NCBI GenBank assembly: GCA_018057455.1
Contig: JAGPDT010000023.1
Span: forward strand, 1-45,863
Reading direction: 5' to 3'
Source of the DNA: Flavobacteriales bacterium
GTDB lineage: Bacteria; Bacteroidota; Bacteroidia; Flavobacteriales_F; PHOS-HE28
DNA length: 45,863 nucleotides
Within the stretch, counting starts at the first letter, position 1; each line of letters begins with the position of its first letter. Shown here one piece after another: positions 8,898-20,453 of this stretch. The translations under genes and the position numbers were made by a program. Below the pieces are notes generated by a model that searched no databases, was not told the origin of the DNA, and saw only the letters and a program-made list of their open reading frames with translations.

Positions 8898-10250
8898 TCA
8901 CTGCACCCGGCTTTGTTTGGCGATCATCAACGCCTCTTGTACTGTGATACGGTCCCCATTGTTATAGGCGGTGACAAAAGGCCCTGGGAATTTGTGCCCG
9001 GCGTCGATCAGGGCTTGGCGTTGGTCGCGGGCGGCGCGGTACTGGTCAAATCGGCCGGTGACGTACTTGATCCAGCCTTCGTGGCGCTCGATGCTGAAGT
9101 CCCCGCCGTACTGGTGGCGTTGGATGAAATAGGGCTTGCCCACTTCGCGGTGGGCGGCTGTGATCTGCACCTTGTAGGTGATGCCCGTTTCAGGGGCCAA
9201 GGTGGAGGTGATCCCGGGCACCACGGCGGCTTGCACGCTGGTGGCGGGCTCTTCCACGGGCCGGGCCGCGTGTGTGGTGGTGGTTTCCGGTGGGGCTGCC
9301 ACGGGTTTCGGTGCGGGGGGCGGGGCGGCAGGCGTCACCACCGCCAAGGCTGCCTGGGCGTTCAGCTGGAAGGTGCTGCTTCCGATCACGGCCCGCTGGG
9401 TAAGGTCGTTGAGGAGGTAGCCGAATTCGCCGTTCACGGTGAAATCGCCATCGGCGCCGGTGGGTGCCACCAGGCGGTAGGCCACTTTCAGATCGCTCTT
9501 CGAGGGCAGGTTCAGCCACACGAATTTGGCCGTGCGGCCGCCCGTGCTGAAAATGGCCTCGTCATTCGCCGTGGCCACGGCCGTGAAACCCGCAGGCAGG
9601 GTCTCCTGCAATTTGCCGAAGCCGCGCAACAGCCCTTTGTGCACGGTGACCTCCACCAATACTTCCGTGCTGCTCACGGGGATGATGTTGCGCGTGCCGC
9701 CCACATTGCCGGGCCCTTGTTGGGCGGGAAGCCCGGGGGTGTCGGTCACCACGGCATCGGGGATGGGGGAGGGCTCCGGGGCGTGGCCGGGAGCGGGAGC
9801 CGGGGCCAGGGCCAGGGCCAGGGCGGCGTTGCCCACCACAATGGTGGATTGTTGCATGTCCGCCGTTTTGCGCTCGTTGTCCTCAATGAAGGAGAGGCGG
9901 CCGCCGATGGGGAAGGTGCCGTTGGTGGTGGCATCGGCCGAGAGGGTGTAGCTTACCTTGAAGGAGGGCTGTGCAGGCATGGCCATCCAAATGAATTTGG
10001 CCTTGCCTTCGGCGAAGGTGAAGGAGGCGCCGCGTGTTTCGATCGCCGTGGCGCTGAAGCCGGGAGGGAGGTCGATCTGCAGTTTGGCGAAACCACTGAT
10101 CTGTTCCTTGTTCACCGTGACCGTCACCCGCACTTCCGCCCCTGGTTCCATGCGGGCGGGCAGGTCTTGGCTGAGGTCCACGTCGCCCGCGAAGAACAAG
10201 TTGAAGAGCAGCAGGCCGGCGAGGTTGAACAGGGTGAATAATTTGATCAT
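8898..10250 (-). CDS. Secreted protein with two repeated beta domains and a C-terminal SPOR-like domain
   Basis: 450 residues from the ATG at 10250; the longer reading frame would need a TTG and adds a non-signal extension. A hydrophobic N-terminus (LFTLFNLAGLLLFNLFFAG) suggests export. Two related domains (about 20-135 and 183-300) share the pattern V-K-x-x-xxGF-KLQ-xLPxGF-A followed by KFIWxxxP or KFVWLNLP, so they arose by duplication. They are separated by low-complexity Ala/Pro/Leu linkers. The C-terminus (about 357-450) starts YKVQITAAHREV and continues to YVTGRF and ARDQRQALIDAG, a SPOR-like fold. A promoter box stands 28 bases upstream. The gene starts an apparent two-gene unit with the TSP3/SPOR barrel protein. 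The exact function is not known to me; a cell-wall-associated structural role is inferred. Confidence 0.65.
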   Translation of the reverse strand: MIKLFTLFNLAGLLLFNLFFAGDVDLSQDLPARMEPGAEVRVTVTVNKEQISGFAKLQIDLPPGFSATAIETRGASFTFAEGKAKFIWMAMPAQPSFKVSYTLSADATTNGTFPIGGRLSFIEDNERKTADMQQSTIVVGNAALALALAPAPAPGHAPEPSPIPDAVVTDTPGLPAQQGPGNVGGTRNIIPVSSTEVLVEVTVHKGLLRGFGKLQETLPAGFTAVATANDEAIFSTGGRTAKFVWLNLPSKSDLKVAYRLVAPTGADGDFTVNGEFGYLLNDLTQRAVIGSSTFQLNAQAALAVVTPAAPPPAPKPVAAPPETTTTHAARPVEEPATSVQAAVVPGITSTLAPETGITYKVQITAAHREVGKPYFIQRHQYGGDFSIERHEGWIKYVTGRFDQYRAARDQRQALIDAGHKFPGPFVTAYNNGDRITVQEALMIAKQSRVQ

Positions 10251-10277
10251 GGTGTGGGGATCGGTGGGGTGCGCGAG

Positions 10278-10285
10278 CAAAACTA
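10278..10285 (-). promoter_or_regulatory. Putative -7 box for the SPOR two-gene unit
   Basis: On the minus strand the box reads TAGTTTTG, a full match to TAnnTTTG, followed by CTCGCG. The start codon of the first SPOR gene lies 28 bases downstream. No TTG is seen 17-20 bases upstream of it. Confidence 0.4.
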
Positions 10286-10423
10286 TTGGCATGCCCGGCC
10301 ATCCTTCCCCGGGGTGTGGGGCATCTTCCAACAGGGGCGTGTTGACGGATGCGCCCGGCTGCCGGAGGGGACGCGCGCACGGTGGCGCGGTGCTCTTCCC
10401 TTGGAAGGTGCGGGGCCAAGCGC

Positions 10424-13289
<2,866 letters not shown>

Positions 13290-13297
<8 letters not shown>

Positions 13298-14252
13298 CTG
13301 GCTCCACCACCTTGTCAAAGTCTTCCGTGGGCAACAGCACGGAATAGGTTTTTCCGGGTTTGCCTTTGAGCGTGTTGTCGCGCATCCAGGGATTGAGCAG
13401 CTTGAGCACCTTGTAGTTGGTGCCGTTGGACACGGCGAAGGCGTTGAGGTCTTCCACCGGTGCGGACACCTCCACCTTCCGCGTGCGGTAGGGCGGGTAC
13501 AGGTCTTTGGGCCGCAGGTGGAAGCCGTAGCGTTCCGGGTCGCCGATGATGGTCTTCATGGCCAGGATGCGGAACACGTAGCGCGAGGTTTCCTCCGGCA
13601 GCAACAGGGCGAAGTAGTCGTTCTGTTTTTGGCGGCCAAGCTGCAACTGCAGGTTGCCGTGGCCCAGGTTGTAGCTGGCGGCGGCCATGGCCCAGGAGCC
13701 GTAGCGGGCGTAGGCTTCCTTCAGATAGGCACAGGCGGCCTCGGTGCTGCGCACCACGTTGTAGCGTTCATCCACCTCGCTGGTCACTTCCAGGCCCGCC
13801 CCCCTGGCGGTGCCTTCCATGAACTGCCAGTAGCCGGCGGCACCGGCCGGGCTTACCACGTTGGTGAAGCCGCTTTCCACCAAGGGGAGGTACTTGAAGT
13901 CGTCCGGCAGGCCTTCGCGCTTGAGGATGGGTTCGATCACCGGGAACCACCGGTTGGCGCGCTTGTGCGCCAGCAGTGAATTGCTCTGCCAGTAGGTGTT
14001 CACCAGCAGTTCGCGGTCCAGCCGCTCCCGTACGTCCAGCAGTTCCAAGGGCACGCGTTCGCCGCAGAATTCCAGCTCGTTGGGCAGGTTCAGGCTGAAG
14101 ATGTTGTACTCCTCGTTGAAGCGCAGCTGATGGGCCAGGTCGGTCTCTTCCCCGCTGGTGCTGAAGCAGAGCACCTGCACGGCCACGGAGCCGGCCGCCA
14201 GGAGCAGCAGCATCGCCAGGCTTTTGGCCAGGAGGGGGGGCAGGTTGCGCAT
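13290..14252 (-). CDS. Membrane-bound lytic murein transglycosylase, MltD-like SLT domain
   Basis: 320 residues. Cleaves the MurNAc-GlcNAc bond of peptidoglycan with formation of 1,6-anhydroMurNAc. An N-terminal hydrophobic segment (residues 9-30) serves as signal or anchor. The SLT catalytic core begins at [11 protein letters not shown] with the catalytic Glu126, followed by [12 protein letters not shown] and the [15 protein letters not shown] motif of the family. No clear LysM repeat is present, although the last 80 residues ([15 protein letters not shown], then GKTYSVLLP) resemble a degenerate LysM-like module. The gene starts 4 bases after the transferase upstream and overlaps uvrA, so it belongs to the six-gene unit. 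It may open the wall for the polysaccharide export machine or serve normal wall turnover (inference). Confidence 0.88.
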
Positions 14253-14256
14253 GGGG

Positions 14257-15339
14257 CTACAAAGGTCGGGCGATCTGCGGCCTTTTGGTCATGGCGTAAA
14301 GCACACCGGCCACGATCAGGGCATAGCCCAGGTAGAACAGGCTGTGGAAGGGCAGCCATACCGGGATGAAGGCCAAGGCGATGAAGCTGAGGAAGGCGGA
14401 TACCAGGCCCAAGCCGCCGAACACCATGGCCACTTGCGGGTCGGTGAGGCCGGCATAGCTGAGGTAGTGGGTGGTGTGGTCCTTGCCGCCCACGAATGGT
14501 GAGCCTCCCTTCAGCAAGCGGTTGATCGATACGGTGGCGGTGTCGGCCAAGGGCAAGATGAAGACCACGACGGTCACCGAGACCTGGCGCCAACCGTTCA
14601 CCGTGCCGTCCAAGGCGGTGGTGTTCCAGAAGAAACGGATGCCCACATAGGCGAGGAACACGCCCAGGAACTGGCTGCCCGTATCGCCCATGTACATCCG
14701 CGAAGGATGCCAGTTGAAGAACAGGAAGCCGCCCAAGGCCCCGCACACGGCGATCATCACCACGGTGTGGATGTCCGCGGCGGTGCGGGTGAAGAGCTGG
14801 GCGAGCAAGGCCGCCACGAGTATGGCCAAGGCCACCACCGAGGTGATGGCGTCCATGTTGTCCAACAAGTTGATGGCGTTCATCAGCCCCACCACCCAGA
14901 GCAAGGTGAGGCTTTGGTCCAACCAGGCGATGCCGGAGAGGTCGATGCGGGTGCCCGTGGCCAGGAGCAGGAGGCCGCAGCAGATCTGGGTCACGAATTT
15001 CAGCAGGGGCCGTGTGTCGTAGGCGTCATCGGCCAGGCCCATGAGGAAACCCAGCCCGGTGGCGGCGAGCAACCCCAGCAGTTCCGGCCTGAAGGGATCG
15101 GTAGTCCGGGGGAAGAGCACGTTGAAGGCGGCAAAGCCGAAGAGGAAGACGATGAAGAAGCCGATGCCGCCGAAGGCCGGTTTGGAGCAGGCGTTCCAGC
15201 GCATCAGCCCGGGGGCGTTCTCCCGGATCCCGAAGGTGTGGAAGAAGCGCATGAACAGGGAGTTCACCAGCAGGGTGAAGAACAGGGCCAGGAAGAACAG
15301 GCCCGAAAGCAGGAAGAACAGTTGTTCCGTGGTGTACAT
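14257..15339 (-). CDS. MraY/WecA-family undecaprenyl-phosphate sugar-1-phosphate transferase
   Basis: 360 residues with about 10 membrane helices. Enzymes of this family move a sugar-1-phosphate (often GlcNAc-1-P) from a UDP-sugar to undecaprenyl phosphate at the inner face of the membrane, the first step of O-antigen, capsule or teichoic acid synthesis. Visible motifs: FGGIGFF in the first loop, the Mg-binding DDAYDTRPL, NAINLLDNMDAIT (the NxxNxxDxxD motif), MYMGDTGSQFLG, and the late His motif GKDHTTHYLSY. It stands between an RmlC-type epimerase and a lytic transglycosylase, in an operon with Wza- and Wzc-like genes, so it is the likely initiating transferase for that polysaccharide. WecA-like function is more likely than MraY, which normally sits in the dcw cluster. 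The substrate cannot be read from sequence. Confidence 0.88.
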   Translation of the reverse strand: MYTTEQLFFLLSGLFFLALFFTLLVNSLFMRFFHTFGIRENAPGLMRWNACSKPAFGGIGFFIVFLFGFAAFNVLFPRTTDPFRPELLGLLAATGLGFLMGLADDAYDTRPLLKFVTQICCGLLLLATGTRIDLSGIAWLDQSLTLLWVVGLMNAINLLDNMDAITSVVALAILVAALLAQLFTRTAADIHTVVMIAVCGALGGFLFFNWHPSRMYMGDTGSQFLGVFLAYVGIRFFWNTTALDGTVNGWRQVSVTVVVFILPLADTATVSINRLLKGGSPFVGGKDHTTHYLSYAGLTDPQVAMVFGGLGLVSAFLSFIALAFIPVWLPFHSLFYLGYALIVAGVLYAMTKRPQIARPL

Positions 15340-15342
15340 GGC

Positions 15343-15891
15343 CTATTGTGCCCAGGCCCGGGCCTTGAACGGCGCCCCGGCCAGGTCCTTGTCGCTGATG
15401 AGAGGGCGGTCGATGCCCCAGTCAATGGCCAGGTCGGGGTCGTTCCACAGGATCGTGCGCTCGGCCGCCGGGGCATAGTAGGCCGAGCACTTGTAGGAAA
15501 AGACCGTCTCTTCCTCCAGCGCTACGAAGCCATGGGCCATGCCCTCGGGGATGTAAAGCAGTTCGTTCTGCCGGTCGTCCAGGCGGATGCCCACGTGCTG
15601 CCCGTAGGTGGGGCTGCCGGGCCGGCAATCCACGCATACGTCCAGTACCGCGCCCCGCACCACCCGCACCAGCTTGGCCTGGGCATGCGGGGCAACCTGC
15701 AGGTGCAGCCCACGCAGGACCCCGGCCCGGGAGCGGCTCTCATTGTCCTGCACGAACCGGTCGGTGATCCCGGTGGCCTTGGCGAACTGCCCGGCGTTGA
15801 AGGTCTCCATGAATTGCCCCCTGGGGTCGCCGAACACCCGGGGTCGGATCCGCAGCAGGCCGCCGATCGCGGTGGTGAATACCTCGATCAT
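15343..15891 (-). CDS. rfbC: dTDP-4-dehydrorhamnose 3,5-epimerase family protein (RmlC-like)
   Basis: 182 residues, a cupin-type epimerase that in the standard pathway converts dTDP-4-keto-6-deoxyglucose to the L-lyxo form for dTDP-L-rhamnose. Family features: FGDPRGQFMETF, QDNESRSRAGVLRGLHLQ with the catalytic His, YGQHVGIRL, LLYIPEGMAHGF, and the Tyr-containing SYKCSAYYAP. The ATG at 15891 overlaps the kinase stop codon in an ATGA arrangement; 9 extra codons upstream are not needed. The other rhamnose genes (rmlA, B, D) are not in the window, so it may work with genes elsewhere or act on a related deoxysugar. Confidence 0.87.
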   Translation of the reverse strand: MIEVFTTAIGGLLRIRPRVFGDPRGQFMETFNAGQFAKATGITDRFVQDNESRSRAGVLRGLHLQVAPHAQAKLVRVVRGAVLDVCVDCRPGSPTYGQHVGIRLDDRQNELLYIPEGMAHGFVALEEETVFSYKCSAYYAPAAERTILWNDPDLAIDWGIDRPLISDKDLAGAPFKARAWAQ

Positions 15892-18344
15892 GGTTGTTGG
15901 AATAGGCGGGAGTACCAATGGCGCTTCCCGGTGGCCTTGGACCGGTCTTCATAGTACCCTTGGCCGTAGCCGTACCCATAGCCGTAGCCATAGCCGTAGC
16001 CGTAGGAATAACCGTACTTGTTGCGGTCCACGTCCACGCCGTTCAGCACGGCGCTCAGGCGTTTGATCTGGTTCTCGTTGATCAGGCGGTCCACGTTCTG
16101 CACGAAGGTCTTCTTGGAATAATCCGCGCGGAAGATGTAGATGGGGATATCGGCCTTCTGGATGATGGTGATGCCGTCAGTGACCAGGCCCACCGGGGGG
16201 GTGTCGATCAGCACCACGTCGTAGCGCTCTTTGAGCCGGTCCAGGATCTGGTCCATGGCCGGGCTGATGATGAGCTCGCTGGGGTTGGGCGGCGTGGGCC
16301 CGGCGGTGATGAAATCCAGCCCGGGCAGGTTGCTGTGTTGGATGCACGCGTCCAGGTCGTGCTTGCCAATGAGCAGGGTGCTCATGCCGTGCAGGTTTTC
16401 CGCACCGAAGCCGAGGTGGATCTTCGGCTTGCGCATGTCCAGGTCCAGGATCACCACGCGCTTGTCGCTGAAGCTGATGATGCCACCCAGGTTGATGGCC
16501 ACGAAGGTCTTGCCCTCGCCGGAGATGGTGCTGGTCACCGCGATCAGCTTCGGGCCCGGGGCGTTGTCCACGAACTGGAGGTTGGTGCGCACACTGCGGA
16601 AGCTTTCGGCAATGAGCGACTTGGGGTGTTTGTCCACCAGCAACTGGCTCACGGGGATCTCCTTCTTGTACTTGGGCACCATGCCCAGGATGGCCACCGA
16701 TGAGTTGCTGGCCTTGGCCACGTCGTTGAGCGAGGTGATGTTGTTGTGCAGGATGTAGCGCACCACCACGATGAGGATGCCCAGGACCAGCCCGGTGAGG
16801 ATGTAGGTGAGCATCACCACGCCACGGTCCGGCGATACCGGCCGGGTGGGCAGCGCCGCGGATTCCAGTATGCGGTTCTCCGGCACGAAGCCCGCCTTGC
16901 TGATGCGGTATTCGATGTCCTTCTCCAGCAGTTGGGTGTAGTACTTCTCGTTGATGTTGAAGAGCCGCTCGATCCGTGCGTAGGCCAGTTCCTGCTGCGG
17001 CAGGTCGCTGAAACGGCCTTCATATTCACTGAGCTTGCGCTCGAAATCCGCCATGCGGGAACGGATCCGCCCCCGCATCACCCCGATGCTCTCCATGATG
17101 AGCTGCTGCTGCTGCTCCACCTGGCGGTCCAGCATGCGCAGGCTTTCGTTCTCGGTGGTGGCCTCAAAGGCCATTTGCTCACGCTGCTGGAGCAGGTGGC
17201 CCAGCACCGTGATCGCTTCTTCCAAGGTGCCGGCGAACTGGGTGCCGGCCAGCAGCGGCCGCAGCTGGTACACGTCCATGTGGCCCGCATCCTGTTTGGC
17301 GGCATGTTCGATCTCCTGCAGCAGCTTGTCCTCCATGCGCAGCTTGAGCATTTCGTTCTCGTACTCATCGCTGCGCGCCAACAGCAGCGGGGTGAGCTGC
17401 TGCATGTTGCTCACCCGGTTGTCCCGCTTGAAGATGCCCAGCTGCAGCTCGCTGGCCCGCAATTCGGCGAACACCGTGTCCTTCTGGCTTTCAATGAACC
17501 GGAGTATGCTCTCGGCACTTTCCGACTTGCGCTCCACATCATACTTGATGAAGGCCTCGGCCATGGCTTGGCACAGGTCGCGCGCCAGCATGGCGTTGTG
17601 GTCCTTGGTGCCGATCTGGATCGTCTTGGCATTGGGGTCGGCAATGGCCACGCTGATCTGCCCGGAGAGGTCGGCGGTGAGTGTGCGCGTGTCGTTCAAG
17701 GTGAAGTAGTGCGTGCCGCGGTCCTGCCCGGAAGGCCATGATCGTTGGCCGGCGTAGGCGAACACCGCCTTGAAATGCGGGGTGGTGAACGGTTTGCCCG
17801 GGGTGATCGGCAGGCTCACCATGCGGTTGCCCAGCGCATAGGACAGCTCGATCCCGCCTTCCTCCGTCCGTGCCAAGGTGATCGGCGTGCGCAGGATGGA
17901 GGCATCGGCGATCTCCACCTGGTCCACTTTGTAGAAGGACTGTTCGTAGCGCTCCTCGGTGAGGATCTGCCCGCGGAAGAAGTACCTCACCTGCATGGGC
18001 AACAGTTCCACCGCCTTGCTGATGAAGAAGCCCGAACGCAGGAGCTGCACGTCGGCCTGGAGGTTGTTGTCCTCGATCAGGGGCGTGTTCATCTTCAGCA
18101 CCGTTTGGGCATTGTTGGTGAGGCCCAATTGCAGCACCACGCTGCTGGCATAGGTGGGTGCGGTGTAGCGCAGGTAGAGGTAGCCGGCGCAGAAGGCCAG
18201 CACCAGGCACATCATGATCCAGATCAAGGTGCGCTTGACGATATAGACGAAGAGGCCGAGGTCGAACTCGTTGCTGAAGTTGGTGATGCGGTCGCGGTAG
18301 CTGTCCAGCTGGGCAGCCCGGTTGCTCACCTCGTCGTTCAACAT
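15888..18344 (-). CDS. Polysaccharide biosynthesis tyrosine autokinase (Wzc-like)
   Basis: 818 residues. Combines a Wzz-type chain-length region with a cytoplasmic BY-kinase and works with the Wza-like lipoprotein next door to build and export polysaccharide. Two membrane helices (about 35-58 and 512-532) flank a periplasmic region with long coiled coils (about 260-450). The kinase has Walker A TSTISGEGKT (Lys612), Walker A' VVILDLDMRKPK and Walker B VVLIDTPP. The C-terminal tail has 11 tyrosines, mostly in a Tyr-Gly dipeptide repeat around residues 776-797, the usual site of autophosphorylation in BY-kinases, then a basic KATGKRHWYSRLF end. It starts 9 bases after the wza-like stop and overlaps the epimerase gene by 4 bases. 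The repetitive tail is unusually regular and is reported as a finding. Confidence 0.94.
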   Translation of the reverse strand: MLNDEVSNRAAQLDSYRDRITNFSNEFDLGLFVYIVKRTLIWIMMCLVLAFCAGYLYLRYTAPTYASSVVLQLGLTNNAQTVLKMNTPLIEDNNLQADVQLLRSGFFISKAVELLPMQVRYFFRGQILTEERYEQSFYKVDQVEIADASILRTPITLARTEEGGIELSYALGNRMVSLPITPGKPFTTPHFKAVFAYAGQRSWPSGQDRGTHYFTLNDTRTLTADLSGQISVAIADPNAKTIQIGTKDHNAMLARDLCQAMAEAFIKYDVERKSESAESILRFIESQKDTVFAELRASELQLGIFKRDNRVSNMQQLTPLLLARSDEYENEMLKLRMEDKLLQEIEHAAKQDAGHMDVYQLRPLLAGTQFAGTLEEAITVLGHLLQQREQMAFEATTENESLRMLDRQVEQQQQLIMESIGVMRGRIRSRMADFERKLSEYEGRFSDLPQQELAYARIERLFNINEKYYTQLLEKDIEYRISKAGFVPENRILESAALPTRPVSPDRGVVMLTYILTGLVLGILIVVVRYILHNNITSLNDVAKASNSSVAILGMVPKYKKEIPVSQLLVDKHPKSLIAESFRSVRTNLQFVDNAPGPKLIAVTSTISGEGKTFVAINLGGIISFSDKRVVILDLDMRKPKIHLGFGAENLHGMSTLLIGKHDLDACIQHSNLPGLDFITAGPTPPNPSELIISPAMDQILDRLKERYDVVLIDTPPVGLVTDGITIIQKADIPIYIFRADYSKKTFVQNVDRLINENQIKRLSAVLNGVDVDRNKYGYSYGYGYGYGYGYGYGQGYYEDRSKATGKRHWYSRLFQQP
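15961..16016 (-). repeat. Hexanucleotide repeat coding for the Tyr-Gly tail of the kinase
   Basis: About seven in-frame copies of a six-base unit (plus strand gccgta or gccata, with ccc and acc variants) encode alternating Tyr and Gly. Because the unit is a multiple of three, gain or loss of copies would change the number of tyrosines without breaking the frame. Confidence 0.85.
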
Positions 18345-18353
18345 GCCGGCAAT

Positions 18354-19112
18354 TTACTTGAACGTCTGGATGATGCCCAATACGAGCACGGCGCTGGTCA
18401 ACAAGGTGATCAGCGGGGTCACTTCCTGCAGGATGCCCCGGGCGATCTCGGCGTTGGGTTGCACGTACACCACGTCATCGGCCTGCATCACCATGTCCGC
18501 GTACTTCAGGTTATCGATGTCGGAGAGGTCGAACTCGAAGATCTTGCGCTGTTCGCCGTCCTTGCGGAAGAGCTTCACCCGGCGGGCATCGCCGCGCTTG
18601 GCGATGCCACCGGCGCGGGCCAGCACTTCCAGCAGGGAGGTGTTGTTGTTCTCCAGCATCACCACCTTGGCATCGCCGCCGCCACCGGGAAAGACCACCA
18701 CGCGGCGGTTGCTCACCGAGAGCAGCACGAAGGGTTTTTGGTAGTAGGTGGAATAACGCTGCTCCAGGGCCATCTCGGCCTCCCGGATGCTGAGCCCGGC
18801 CACGGGCACATACCCCACGACCGGAAGCTTGGCCTGCCCGTCAGGGTGAACAAGGTAGGAGAATTGGATCCGGTTGGCACTGGTCATGGAGAGGTTTTCC
18901 TCGTTGACCATATCCACCATCTTGAAGCCGTCGTTGGCATACATCCGGAAGGAGAGCACGTCGTCCGGTTGGATCTTGAATTGCCGGTCCAGGGTGTCCG
19001 AGGCCGTGTCGAACTGGTAGTCGCGCGGGGTCTTGAACATGATGTCCCGGTTGATCGCACAACCGGTGAACATGAGCGCGGCCAGGCCCAACACGATCGA
19101 CAATTTCCCCAT
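18354..19112 (-). CDS. Polysaccharide export outer-membrane lipoprotein (Wza/Wzb-type channel family)
   Basis: 252 residues. The family forms the outer-membrane export channel for capsule or exopolysaccharide. A lipoprotein signal ends in ALMFTGC (Cys18). The polysaccharide export domain is visible at IQPDDVLSFRMY (about 45-57) and LVHPDGQAKLPVVGYVPVAGLSIREAE; a SLBB-like domain follows with VVVFPGGGG, LLEVLARAGGI and ADDVVYVQPN. A C-terminal hydrophobic helix (about 232-248) is typical of Bacteroidota members. I chose the ATG at 19112, which gives the lipobox signal; 68 upstream codons of the open frame are not signal-like. It is the first gene of the six-gene unit and has a good promoter box 18 bases upstream. 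Confidence 0.92.
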   Translation of the reverse strand: MGKLSIVLGLAALMFTGCAINRDIMFKTPRDYQFDTASDTLDRQFKIQPDDVLSFRMYANDGFKMVDMVNEENLSMTSANRIQFSYLVHPDGQAKLPVVGYVPVAGLSIREAEMALEQRYSTYYQKPFVLLSVSNRRVVVFPGGGGDAKVVMLENNNTSLLEVLARAGGIAKRGDARRVKLFRKDGEQRKIFEFDLSDIDNLKYADMVMQADDVVYVQPNAEIARGILQEVTPLITLLTSAVLVLGIIQTFK

Positions 19113-19129
19113 TCGCTCCGGATTTCGCG

Positions 19130-19137
19130 CAAAAGTA
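19130..19137 (-). promoter_or_regulatory. Putative -7 box for the polysaccharide export unit
   Basis: On the minus strand the box is TACTTTTG followed by CGCG, a full match to TAnnTTTG. The wza-like ATG is 18 bases downstream. No TTG is seen at 17-20 bases upstream. It would drive the six genes down to uvrA. Confidence 0.45.
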
Positions 19138-19158
19138 ACCAAAGGCCCCCGCCCGGCT

Positions 19159-20385
19159 TCAGGCCAGCAACCCGGTGTACAGCGTGGCCATGTCGCCCAC
19201 CAGCCGGGCATAGTGGTACCGGGCACCCACTTGGTCCCAACCGGCTGCGGACATGCTGGTCCGCAAGGCGTCGTTTTCCACCAGGCGCAACAGGCCCTCG
19301 CCGAAGGCGCGCACATCGTTGTTGGGGCACAACAGGCCGGTGGTGCCTTCCTGCACCACGTTCTCTATGCCGCCCACGCGCGTGCTCACCACGGGCTTGC
19401 CTGCGGCTTGGGCCTCGATCAGGCTTACCGGTGTGCCTTCGTTGTAGCTGGTCAACGCCACGATGTCCGCACCGGCGTAGGCCAGGTCGATCTCGTTGAT
19501 CCAACTGGTGAAGGTCACGTCCGCGCGGCCTGTCACCGGCGTGCCGTTCACCCCGTGGCCGAACCCATGGCCATTGAAACCCGGCGCCTTTGCCAGGCTC
19601 AATCCGAGGTCTGCCACTTGGTGTTCTATGCGCGTGCGGTCCTCCCCGTCGCCCACGATGAACGCACGTACGCGCTTGCCGGTGCGCTGCTGGACGTGCT
19701 TGATGCCTTTGAGGAAGAGGGCGTGGTTCTTCACCGGCACCAGGCGGCCCACGATCACCACGGCCAGTTCATCATCGGCCAGGCCGTACACCCGGCGGAA
19801 GAGCGCGCGCTTGGCCGCTTGGTCCGCCCTGAACTTGCCCAGGTCGAACCCCAGGGGGATCACGGCCACCTTGTCCGCCCGGCACACGCGGTGCTCCTGC
19901 ACCAGTTCCTGCTTTTGTTTCTCGCTGATCGCAATGATGCGCGAGGTGCGTTGCGCCAGGAAGCGCTCGATGTTCTTGAACACCGCGGTGCGCACCGGGC
20001 CGAAGTAGCTGTGGAACACATGGCCATGGAAGGTGTGCACCACGGCTTTCACGCCCAGGTCATGGGCGGCCAGGCGCCCCACCGCACCGGCCTTGGCGGC
20101 GTGGGTGTGCACCACGTCCGGCTTGTAGTCCTTGATGATCTGCTTGATGCGCCGGTAGGCGGTATGGTCCTGCCAAGGCGAGACCTCGCGCTGCATTTCG
20201 GGCAGCACCATGGCTTCCACGCCCAGGGACCGGAGGATGTGCCCGCTGCCTTCCTCATGCGGCCCTTGGGGACCGCCCACCAGCAAGGTCTCGAATTCAT
20301 CCGGCAGGTACCTGGTGAGGTAGGCCGCATTGTGGGTGGGGCCGCCCAGGTTGAATCGGTTGATGATGCGAAGTACCCGTGGCAT
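19159..20385 (-). CDS. Glycosyltransferase family 4 (GT-B fold)
   Basis: 408 residues. Likely transfers a sugar from a nucleotide donor to a growing surface glycan in the cytoplasm. The N-terminus RVLRIINRFNLGGPTHNAAYL with the Gly-rich loop, the acceptor-domain VHTHAAKAGAVGRLAA and the donor-site motif YNEGTPVSLIEAQAAGKPVVST, with two Glu residues spaced as in the EX7E motif, place it in the GT4 group. IPLGFDLGKF and VIVGRLVPVKNHALFLKG start the second Rossmann domain as usual. The start at 20385 was chosen because 32 upstream codons have no family similarity. It follows asnB after 68 bases and precedes the export unit by 46 bases, so it belongs to the same polysaccharide locus. Confidence 0.9.
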   Translation of the reverse strand: MPRVLRIINRFNLGGPTHNAAYLTRYLPDEFETLLVGGPQGPHEEGSGHILRSLGVEAMVLPEMQREVSPWQDHTAYRRIKQIIKDYKPDVVHTHAAKAGAVGRLAAHDLGVKAVVHTFHGHVFHSYFGPVRTAVFKNIERFLAQRTSRIIAISEKQKQELVQEHRVCRADKVAVIPLGFDLGKFRADQAAKRALFRRVYGLADDELAVVIVGRLVPVKNHALFLKGIKHVQQRTGKRVRAFIVGDGEDRTRIEHQVADLGLSLAKAPGFNGHGFGHGVNGTPVTGRADVTFTSWINEIDLAYAGADIVALTSYNEGTPVSLIEAQAAGKPVVSTRVGGIENVVQEGTTGLLCPNNDVRAFGEGLLRLVENDALRTSMSAAGWDQVGARYHYARLVGDMATLYTGLLA

Positions 20386-20453
20386 GGCGTGGAAGAGTTT
20401 GCGGTCCGGTACCGGAGGATGAAGGAGCTGTGGAGAGCAGCTTGAAAGGGCGG

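Noticed and set aside
17745-19499. A 584-codon plus-strand frame
   Set aside because: Antisense to the wzc- and wza-like genes, which have clear motifs.
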